IMG/VR virus record: IMGVR_UViG_3300035100_000562
Coordinates: 1-26,873 of that record
DNA: 26,873 nt
Source of the DNA: a virus
Strand: one strand, 5' to 3'
Made by a program: the position numbers and the translations under genes. The notes under the pieces are model-generated. The model saw nothing but the letters and a program-made list of their open reading frames with translations. It was not told where the DNA came from and ran no database searches. Positions 20,593-26,873 of this stretch are shown here, in pieces (positions within the stretch are counted from its first letter, which is position 1; every line of letters begins with the position of its first letter).

Positions 20593-21093
20593 ATGAAGCA
20601 TGACAATAAGATAACGCCCGCAAAGCTGGGTCTGGATCCACAGACTGATCAAACCGTCCTGGCTCGCCTGGCCACCTTGAGGGCCATGTCGGTCAAGGAG
20701 CTAAAGGCCGAATGGGAGAAGCTCTTCGGCATCCCTGCGCCGAACAACAGCCGCAAGTTCCTGGAATTCAGGATCGCCTATCGCATCCAGGAATTGACCT
20801 ACGGCGGCCCCGATAGGGAAACGCGCTGCATGCTGGATCTGCTGGCTGATGAGGTCGAGGGACATGCGCGACACAAGCACCGGATCGGGGATCCCCGAAA
20901 TCCCGTCACGGGCACCAAACTCATCCGCGAGTGGGACGGCGTTGAGCACACCGTAACCGTGCTGAAAGACGGCTTCGACTGGCAGGGGCGCAAATTCAAA
21001 TCGCTCTCGGCCGTGGCCCGCACCATTACCGGCACACGCTGGAATGGCTATCGCTTCTTCGGGCTACGTGAGCGCAAGCGGGAGCAAGCATGA
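20593..21093 (+). CDS. DUF2924-domain protein, recombinase-associated
   Basis: The start at 20593 (MKHDNKITPAKLGLDPQTDQ) follows GGAGGAAT. The body has the DUF2924 signature: LRAMSVKELKAEWEKLFGIP, NNSRKFLEFRIAYRIQELTY, then TKLIREWDGVEHTVTVLKDG, FDWQGRKFKSLSAVARTITG and TRWNGYRFFGL. DUF2924 proteins accompany large serine recombinases in alphaproteobacterial islands and are presumed accessory factors. At 166 aa the length is normal. Its stop overlaps the recombinase start (ATGA), so the two are coupled. Confidence 0.93.
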   Translation: MKHDNKITPAKLGLDPQTDQTVLARLATLRAMSVKELKAEWEKLFGIPAPNNSRKFLEFRIAYRIQELTYGGPDRETRCMLDLLADEVEGHARHKHRIGDPRNPVTGTKLIREWDGVEHTVTVLKDGFDWQGRKFKSLSAVARTITGTRWNGYRFFGLRERKREQA

Positions 21094-22418
21094 TGGAGGG
21101 CACCAACCGCCTGAACCGTCGGCTGCGTTGCGCCATCTACACTCGCAAGTCGACCGAAGAAGGTCTCGACATGGAGTTCAACACCCTCGACGCCCAGCGT
21201 GAGGCTTGCGAGGCCTACATCGCCAGTCAGCGATCTGAAGGTTGGGTCGCCACCCGCGATCGCTATGACGACGGCGGTTTCTCTGGCGGCAACCTCGAAC
21301 GACCCGGTCTCAAGCAGCTTCTGACGGACATCGACGATGGTCTGGTCGACGTGGTTGTGGTTTACAAGATCGACCGCCTGTCGCGGTCGTTGATGGATTT
21401 CTCCAAGCTGGTCGAGGTGTTCGACCGCAACGGTGTCACCTTCGTCTCTGTCACGCAGTCGTTCAACACCACCACTTCGATGGGACGGCTGACACTGAAC
21501 ATCCTGCTCAGTTTTGCCCAGTTCGAGCGTGAGGTGATCGGTGAGCGCATCCGCGACAAAGTTGCCGCGTCCCGCAAACGCGGAATCTGGATGGGAGGCT
21601 ACGTGCCCCTCGGCTACGATGTGCAGGATCGAAAGTTGGTGGTGAACGACGCAGAGGCCGCATCGGTCCGTCGCATCTTCGAGCGGTTTGTTGAACTCGG
21701 CTCCGCCACCGTTTTGGCACGCGAACTTCGCCGCGAGGGGTTCCGAAACAAACAGGGCACGCTGATCGACAAAGGTTACCTCTACCGGCTGCTCAAGAAC
21801 CGAGTTTATCGCGGTGAGGCAGTTCACAAGGGCAAAGCCTATCCCGGTGAACATGACGCTATCATCGACGCAGGCCTTTGGGATCGGGCGCATGCCATCT
21901 TGCAGGAAAGCCCCCGCAAGCGGGCCAACAACAGCCGTGCGCAGACGCCAGCGCTGCTGAAGGGGCTGATCTTTGGCGAAAATGGCGCGGCCATGACGCC
22001 CACCAGCACCAAGAAGGGGGCGAAGCTCTATCGATACTACGTTTCCATGGATGTGATCCGGAATCGCGAAACCTGCGAGGAGACTGCCCCAACACGGCTT
22101 GCGGCTGGTATGGTTGAGGACGCTGTAGTGACCGAGGTTCGGCGCATTCTGCAGACGCCAGAGGTGGTCACGCAGGTGCTAGCCGCCTTGAAACGCGAAG
22201 GCGGCGGCGCGTCAGAGGCGGATGCCATCGCAGCGCTGCATGAGTTCGGCGCCCTCTGGGCGCGGCTGTTTCCGGCCGAGCAGGCACGGATCATCCAGCT
22301 TTTGGTGCGGCGCGTCACCGTCACCGCAGCAGGGCTTGAGGTGGACATTCGGCGCGAAGGCATTGCCGGGGTCGTCCGCGAGATGGTCGCGCCGCGCAGG
22401 GTGGAGGCAGCGGAATGA
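21090..22418 (+). CDS. Large serine recombinase (integrase)
   Basis: The resolvase N-terminal domain has catalytic Ser21 in IYTRKSTEEG, the DGGFSGGNLERPGL segment, KIDRLSRSLMDF and the helix FAQFEREVIGERIRDK. The recombinase DNA-binding domain covers about 185-285 (VNDAEAASVRRIFERFVELG; KGYLYRLLKNRVYRGEAVHK). The usual cysteine zinc ribbon is missing: LLKGLIFGENGAAMTPTSTK has no CxxC pair, as in some members of this clade. The 442-aa length is at the short end of the large serine class. It would insert and excise the element. The start is set by the ATGA overlap with DUF2924 and GGGAG upstream. Confidence 0.95.
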   Translation: MMEGTNRLNRRLRCAIYTRKSTEEGLDMEFNTLDAQREACEAYIASQRSEGWVATRDRYDDGGFSGGNLERPGLKQLLTDIDDGLVDVVVVYKIDRLSRSLMDFSKLVEVFDRNGVTFVSVTQSFNTTTSMGRLTLNILLSFAQFEREVIGERIRDKVAASRKRGIWMGGYVPLGYDVQDRKLVVNDAEAASVRRIFERFVELGSATVLARELRREGFRNKQGTLIDKGYLYRLLKNRVYRGEAVHKGKAYPGEHDAIIDAGLWDRAHAILQESPRKRANNSRAQTPALLKGLIFGENGAAMTPTSTKKGAKLYRYYVSMDVIRNRETCEETAPTRLAAGMVEDAVVTEVRRILQTPEVVTQVLAALKREGGGASEADAIAALHEFGALWARLFPAEQARIIQLLVRRVTVTAAGLEVDIRREGIAGVVREMVAPRRVEAAE

Positions 22419-22798
22419 CCAAGCCCGACGACACGATCCGCATCTTAATCCCGTTGAAGGTTCGCAAGAAGAACGGTCGGCCCAAAATCCTGCCGCCCGC
22501 CAACTATCGGCCCAGCGAAGACCAGACACAGGACCCGCATATCTTGCGCGCCATCGGACGGGCGTGGGGCTGGCGACGGCGCATGGAGGCCGGTGAGTTC
22601 GGCACGATCCAGGAACTGGCCGAGGCCGTTGGGTTGGCGGAACGGCATGTCAGCCGCCAGCTACGTCTTGCATACCTCGCGCCGGAGGTACTGAAGCGCC
22701 TGACCTGCGAGCGAGAGGTGTCTTCGGTCAGCCTGTACGATCTGTGCTTTCTGGCTGGGGTGGCTTGGCAACAGCAGGTGGAGCGAGTGTTCGATTAG
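22415..22798 (+). CDS. Small HTH protein downstream of the recombinase, 127 aa
   Basis: The start overlaps the recombinase stop (ATGA). A basic N-terminus (IPLKVRKKNGRPKILPPANY) is followed by a ParB/KorB-like HTH at about 65-95 (TIQELAEAVGLAERHVSRQL; RLAYLAPEVL). Such a gene regularly ends DUF2924-recombinase cassettes in alphaproteobacteria. It may bind attachment or promoter DNA and help direct recombination, perhaps as a directionality factor. The exact role is not known to me. It is the last gene on the plus strand before the junction. Confidence 0.85.
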   Translation: MTKPDDTIRILIPLKVRKKNGRPKILPPANYRPSEDQTQDPHILRAIGRAWGWRRRMEAGEFGTIQELAEAVGLAERHVSRQLRLAYLAPEVLKRLTCEREVSSVSLYDLCFLAGVAWQQQVERVFD

Positions 22799-23085
22799 CG
22801 GCTGGCGTTTGGCCTCAAACGAGACAGGCACGGTGCTGTTCCAGATAGAGCGGACGTTCGTGCCTCCTGCAGTTAATGGCGGGTGAGAGCCCATGTCTGC
22901 CATTGCTATTTCGTGCTGCGTGCGCACGGAGCCGTGTCTTTGCTGCACGAGCAAATCGACGCACGTTGTTCAGCACAAAGGATTGCGGGCATTCAATCCA
23001 AGAGACCCGGGTTCCATTAAGAAAAGAAAATCTGGACGGCTTTCACCCGCCTTGGAGCACCAAGAGACTCCGAAAACCTCGTACC
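22799..23085. other. Element-chromosome junction region
   Basis: This 287-bp gap separates the last plus-strand cassette gene from the minus-strand transporter operon. No credible gene is seen; the open frames are overlapping and unlike proteins. A GTTTG/CAAAC hairpin is just after the HTH gene stop (22810-22822 approx.). The right attachment site should lie here or in the 3' end of the transporter ATPase gene, but the left site is outside the window, so no repeat can be compared. Confidence 0.5.
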
Positions 23086-24051
23086 CTACATTGAGTCTGC
23101 AAGGGGGTGGTAGCAGGCTGTACACACACCATCTGACTGCTTTTCAAGACGCGGTGCTTCGCGCTCGCATTTGTCGCTGGCAAAGGCGCACCGCGCACGG
23201 AAAGCGCACCCTTCTGGCGGGTTCAGCGGGTCGGGCAATTCGGTTTCTCGACCCTCTGGCGCGGTCAACGGACGTCCGACCACTGGCGCACTGTCTGCCA
23301 GAAGCTTGGTATATGGATGTTTGGGATGAGCAAAGACTTCATCCGCCGGACCGACCTCGACCACTGAGCCAAAATAAAGTACCGCGACCCGGTCGCTAAC
23401 CGCCTCGACCACGGCAAGATCGTGGCTGATGAATAGATAGGTCAGCCCGAACTGTTCTTTCAAATCGGCCAGCAGGTTCAGAACCTGCGCCTGCACAGAC
23501 ACATCCAGCGCCGAAACGGGCTCATCGAGAATGAGGATGCGCGCATCCGCGGCCAGCGCGCGGGCAATGCCGATCCGCTGCGCTTGCCCGCCTGAAAACT
23601 CATGCGGATAACGATCCAGAAACTCCTCGCGCAGGTTCACTGCTGCAAAGATCTCCCGAACGCGGTCCGCACGGGCCGCCGCGGGCATCCTGTGAAGGTG
23701 CCTCAGCGGCGCTTCCATGATCTGCCGGATCGTCTTGCGCGGGTTGAGGCTGCTTATCGGATCCTGGAAAACGTATTGGATCTTGCGGCCGAACAAGGCC
23801 GGATCGGCGTTGTCCAGCGGCTCTCCATTGATTTCGATCGTTCCCGAACTGGGCGGCAACAGGCCGACCAGCATCCGCGCCAAAGTGGACTTGCCACAGC
23901 CGGATTCACCAACGATGCCAAGGGTTTCCCCCTCCTCGACAGTCAAAGACAGCGGTTGAACGGCCCGCACCATTGCGCGAGGGGGGCCGAACATGCGTTT
24001 GCCCACGGGAAAGACCTTGCTCAATCCGGTCAGTTTGAGAGCAGTGGTCAT
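23086..24051 (-). CDS. Peptide/nickel-type ABC transporter ATP-binding protein (OppF/DppF-like)
   Basis: Walker A is GESGCGKST (48-56), the ABC signature FSGGQ (152-156), and Walker B ILILDEP (172-178); the C-terminal oligopeptide-transporter domain has CAFRARCAFASDKC. The 321 aa are usual for the F subunit of dipeptide/oligopeptide importers. The start at 24051 overlaps the fusion gene stop (ATGA); the upstream 31 in-frame residues are its shadow. It energises substrate import at the inner face of the membrane. The C-terminus ends normally (CTACYHPLADSM), so the inserted element did not truncate it. The peptide, sugar or metal specificity is not resolvable here. Confidence 0.92.
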   Translation of the reverse strand: MTTALKLTGLSKVFPVGKRMFGPPRAMVRAVQPLSLTVEEGETLGIVGESGCGKSTLARMLVGLLPPSSGTIEINGEPLDNADPALFGRKIQYVFQDPISSLNPRKTIRQIMEAPLRHLHRMPAAARADRVREIFAAVNLREEFLDRYPHEFSGGQAQRIGIARALAADARILILDEPVSALDVSVQAQVLNLLADLKEQFGLTYLFISHDLAVVEAVSDRVAVLYFGSVVEVGPADEVFAHPKHPYTKLLADSAPVVGRPLTAPEGRETELPDPLNPPEGCAFRARCAFASDKCEREAPRLEKQSDGVCTACYHPLADSM

Positions 24052-25934
24052 TGGCTCGCCTCCTGCGGTGACGTTTCCGGAGCAAGGCAGCGCACAAGGC
24101 TTTCGGCACCGTGCCGCGCAAGCTCGATATTCCCCCGCCGACATGCATCACTTGCCTTATGGCAGCGCTCGGCAAAGGAGCATCCCTCGGGCAGCTTGTC
24201 CACCACAGGGGGCAGGCCGGGAATGGCTGCCAACTCGCGACGGCCTTGCCCCAGTTCAGGAACGCAAGCCATGAGCCGCGCGGTATAGGGGTGGGCCGGT
24301 GCATTGAGAATGGTTTTTGTCGGACCTTCTTCGACAATCCGGCCCGCATACATCACGGCCACCCGGTCACAAAGTTGGGCCACCACGCCGAAATCATGGG
24401 TGATAAAGATGATGGCCAACCCACGATCCCGCCGCAGATCATCCAGCAACGACAGGATTTGCGCCTGCACGGTCACATCCAGCGCAGTGGTCGGCTCATC
24501 CGCGATGATGACCTCGGGCTCGTTGGCCAGCGCCATGGCGATCCCTACGCGCTGCCGCATGCCGCCGGACATCTCGTGCGGGTAACTGTCAACGCGCTGT
24601 TCCGCATTGGGAATGCGCACCGATTTCAACAGGTCGATGGCGTGGGCGCGGGCCTTTGATCTATCAATGGAGTGATGGGCGCGAACCGCCTCGATCAGCT
24701 GGTCGCCAACCGTGTAAAGCGGGTGCAGCGTGGCGAGCGGGTCCTGGAAAATGTAGGCGATCCTCTCGCCCCTGAGCGATCGGAGTTTTTCATAGGGCGC
24801 GCCGATCAGGTCTTCGCCCTTATAGTGGACAGCACCACCGGTGATAACGCCGGGGGGCGAGGCCACCAGTCCCATGATGCTGAGGGCTGTCACCGATTTG
24901 CCAGATCCGCTTTCGCCGATCACCCCAAGGCATTCGCCAGGGTTCACTTGCAAATCCACACCTCCCACGGCCTTGTAAACGCGGTCCTTGACGTGGAACT
25001 GGGTCTTTAGCCCACGCAATGCAAGCAAGGTGTCGGGTTTGGTTTCCGGGACCGGTCCGGTCCGCTTGACCATTGTGGCCGGCATCGGGCGCGACAGGGC
25101 GCCGGATTTTAGGCGCGGGTCCAGCGCGTCGCGCACCCCGTCCCCCAGAAGGTTGATCGCCATGACGATGATCAGGATCATCGCACCGGGCACGACCGAG
25201 GTATGCGGATTGGTGATCAGCGCCGACCGCGCCTCGCCCAGCATCGATCCGAGATCGGCCTGCGGCGGCTGCGACCCGAGCCCCAGAAAGCTGAGACCGG
25301 CGGTTTCAAGGATCATCCAGCCGATCGTGGTGGACATGGCGATCACGATCACCGGGATCACGTTGGGAAGCACTTCGGTCAGGATGATGCGCGCATTCGT
25401 CATGCCCGACAGCCGCGCCGCATCGACGAATTCCTTATGAGCGATGCCCACGGTAATTCCGCGGATGTTGCGGGCAAAGAACGGGATGTTGACAGCCGCC
25501 ACTGCGATCAGCGCGTTCATCAGCCCCGGCCCGAGGGCTGCGACAATGGCCAGCGCCAGTAGGATGTAGGGGAATGCCATCAGCATATCGACGCCGCGCA
25601 TGATGATGTTGTCGGTCCGCCCGCCGTAAAAGCCGGCGATGATGCCGATGGCCGCGCCAAGCGTCGCGGCGATGATTGCAGCGGCGAAACCCACGGCCAG
25701 CGATAGGCGCGTGCCCCAAAGCAAGCGGCTGAGAAGATCGCGACCAAGGTGATCTGTTCCCAGCAACGCACCTTCGGAAAGCGGCCGTTTGAACCGGTTC
25801 GCCGTGTCTGTCACATCGGGATCGGCCAGCGGCAAAAGTGGCGTGATCAGCGCAAGCAAAACGACCAGCCCCATTACGATTAGTCCGCCTAGCGCAAGCC
25901 GGTTGCGCGCCAGAAGCTTGAAGAAAGCCATCAT
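24048..25934 (-). CDS. ABC transporter permease (DppC-like) fused to ATP-binding protein (DppD-like)
   Basis: Residues 1-285 are a DppC-type permease: N-terminal span [20 protein letters not shown], then [20 protein letters not shown] and the EAA loop [20 protein letters not shown] (169-188). After a linker (about 286-300) residues 303-628 are a DppD-type ATPase with Walker [10 protein letters not shown] (340-348), signature [10 protein letters not shown] (455-464) and Walker B EVIIADEP (474-481), plus the C-terminal CSFAERC motif. A permease-ATPase fusion occurs in several alphaproteobacterial opp/dpp systems. It would form a heterodimer with DppB-like permease and the F-type ATPase. The start ATG at 25934 overlaps the permease stop (ATGA). 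Confidence 0.93.
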   Translation of the reverse strand: MMAFFKLLARNRLALGGLIVMGLVVLLALITPLLPLADPDVTDTANRFKRPLSEGALLGTDHLGRDLLSRLLWGTRLSLAVGFAAAIIAATLGAAIGIIAGFYGGRTDNIIMRGVDMLMAFPYILLALAIVAALGPGLMNALIAVAAVNIPFFARNIRGITVGIAHKEFVDAARLSGMTNARIILTEVLPNVIPVIVIAMSTTIGWMILETAGLSFLGLGSQPPQADLGSMLGEARSALITNPHTSVVPGAMILIIVMAINLLGDGVRDALDPRLKSGALSRPMPATMVKRTGPVPETKPDTLLALRGLKTQFHVKDRVYKAVGGVDLQVNPGECLGVIGESGSGKSVTALSIMGLVASPPGVITGGAVHYKGEDLIGAPYEKLRSLRGERIAYIFQDPLATLHPLYTVGDQLIEAVRAHHSIDRSKARAHAIDLLKSVRIPNAEQRVDSYPHEMSGGMRQRVGIAMALANEPEVIIADEPTTALDVTVQAQILSLLDDLRRDRGLAIIFITHDFGVVAQLCDRVAVMYAGRIVEEGPTKTILNAPAHPYTARLMACVPELGQGRRELAAIPGLPPVVDKLPEGCSFAERCHKASDACRRGNIELARHGAESLVRCLAPETSPQEASQ

Positions 25935-26873
25935 GTCTTAATCCTCGGGTCGAGCAGGCTTTGTGCGACATCGACCGCGATGTTGAACATGACGTAGCAA
26001 GCCGCGACAAAGACGACGCCGCCCTGCACCAGCAGGATGTCCCGTTTGAGGATGGCATCGACCAGCATCCGCCCAACGCCGGGCCACTGGAACACCATTT
26101 CGATATAGACCGCCCCGGACAGAACGAACCCGGCCTGCACCCCCAGCACCGGAATGATGCTGACCATCGCGGCGCGCAGGGCATGGCGCCAGATGACCGA
26201 TCGTTCATGCACGCCCTTGGCCCGTGCGGTACGGATGAAATCCTGCCTCAGCACCTCGAGCATGGCCGAGCGGGACAGGCGGGCGATGACACCTGTCGCC
26301 ACCACCGCCAACGCCAAAGCGGGCAGGGTCAGGTGGTTGATCAGTGCAGGCAGGTCACGCGCGCCATAGATGGGCCACATGCCGGACACCGGGAACCATC
26401 GCAGTTTCACGGCAAAGATGAGGATCATCATCATACCAAGGAAAAACGAGGGGATTGAAATGCCAAGAAGCACAGCGAAAGTAATGGCCTTGTCAGCCAA
26501 CCCGTATTGCCGGGCAGCCGATACGACGCCTGCTGCGATACCGAGGAGCGAGCACAGGACAAATGAAGTGCCCGCAAGGACCAACGTCGCCCCGAAGCGG
26601 TCAAGCACCTCGTCCAGAACCGCCCGGTTGAGAGAGAAGCTGCGCCCGAAATCGCCTTGAAGCATGTTGCCGAGCCAGATGAAATATCGTTGCACCATCG
26701 GCTTATCCAAGCCGAGGTCGCGGTTCAGTTTTTCCACGTTTTCCGGGGTCGCGTAGGACCCGAGAATGGCCGTGGCGGGGTCGCCGGGGATCATGGCCAT
26801 GATGAAGAAGACAATGATCGAAATTCCGAACAAGACCGGAATCGCGGAAATCAGCCTCTTGAGGATATAGCCT
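25931..26873 (-). CDS. ABC transporter permease (DppB-like), N-terminus off the right edge
   Basis: The open frame extends past the window edge. In-window sequence begins GYILKRLISAIPVLFGISII, the usual first span of DppB/OppB, so only a few residues are missing; a TTG at 26833 is internal and not the start. Later are MIPGDPATAILGSYATPENV, the FGRSFSLNRAV-like segment, and the EAA loop RQDFIRTARAKGVHERSVIW. Spans are seen in the usual six-helix layout. It pairs with the fused permease-ATPase to make the substrate channel. The periplasmic binding protein would lie beyond the window. Confidence 0.92.
   Translation of the reverse strand, partial: GYILKRLISAIPVLFGISIIVFFIMAMIPGDPATAILGSYATPENVEKLNRDLGLDKPMVQRYFIWLGNMLQGDFGRSFSLNRAVLDEVLDRFGATLVLAGTSFVLCSLLGIAAGVVSAARQYGLADKAITFAVLLGISIPSFFLGMMMILIFAVKLRWFPVSGMWPIYGARDLPALINHLTLPALALAVVATGVIARLSRSAMLEVLRQDFIRTARAKGVHERSVIWRHALRAAMVSIIPVLGVQAGFVLSGAVYIEMVFQWPGVGRMLVDAILKRDILLVQGGVVFVAACYVMFNIAVDVAQSLLDPRIKT

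Noticed and set aside
21048-21893. 281-aa minus-strand open frame opposite the recombinase
   Set aside because: Antisense shadow of the catalytic domain of the serine recombinase.
22893-23399. 168-aa plus-strand open frame across the junction
   Set aside because: It runs antisense into the 3' end of the transporter ATPase and its residues look unlike a protein; no ribosome site.
1-26873. CRISPR arrays, tRNA and rRNA genes, insertion sequences
   Set aside because: No regularly spaced long repeats, no tRNA cloverleaf recognised, and no transposase other than the serine recombinase cassette was seen.

Overview
The window reads as a Rhodobacterales-type alphaproteobacterial chromosome segment (GC-rich, tight ATGA/TGATG gene overlaps, and an alphaproteobacterial GTTC-N7-GTTC SOS box). 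About 22.8 kb of a prophage, or phage-derived island, is inserted next to a peptide/nickel-type ABC transporter operon. The left end of the element lies outside the window.

Layout. (a) 1-3177, minus strand: packaging genes. A Nu1-like small terminase precedes a GpA-like large terminase. An intein sits in the large subunit's Walker A motif and the reading frame breaks inside the intein. (b) 3292-4364, plus strand: three small genes, the last a DUF3489 protein, facing into the minus-strand phage genes and closed by a convergent hairpin. (c) 4411-7376, minus: small membrane protein, ParB-domain/adenine methyltransferase fusion, a DUF6362-like protein, a 65-aa protein and a RuvC-like resolvase. 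Two non-coding stretches here (5868-6320 and 7377-7766) carry repeated short motifs. (d) 7767-15750, minus: replication and recombination operon with PriPol/PriCT/P-loop primase-helicase, DUF6511 zinc protein, SF2 helicase, Cas4-like PD-(D/E)XK nuclease, DUF669 protein, Sak4-like ATPase, several small unknowns, and an AlpA/excisionase-like HTH protein as first gene. (e) 15751-18150: immunity region. A LexA-like S24 repressor (plus) faces a divergent winged-helix-like protein (minus) across a control region with a perfect SOS box. Behind the repressor lies a gene broken by an in-frame stop. (f) 18341-20106, plus: a visibly AT-richer two-gene membrane cassette of unknown function. (g) 20361-22798, plus: integration cassette of small ORF, DUF2924 protein, large serine recombinase and small HTH protein. 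(h) 22799-23085: junction. (i) 23086-26873, minus: host transporter genes for an ATPase, a permease-ATPase fusion and a partial permease.

How it fits together. DNA damage would act through the SOS box and the S24 repressor to switch the element. The excisionase-like protein and recombinase would handle excision. The primase, helicase, nuclease and annealing proteins would drive replication and recombination, and the terminase packaging. The broken terminase reading frame and the nonsense-interrupted gene suggest a decaying prophage, unless the terminase is a genuine split-intein gene. The most unusual items are the class 3-type intein with its frame break, the membrane cassette in the immunity/integrase gap, and the two repeat-rich non-coding regions that could be origins or operators.
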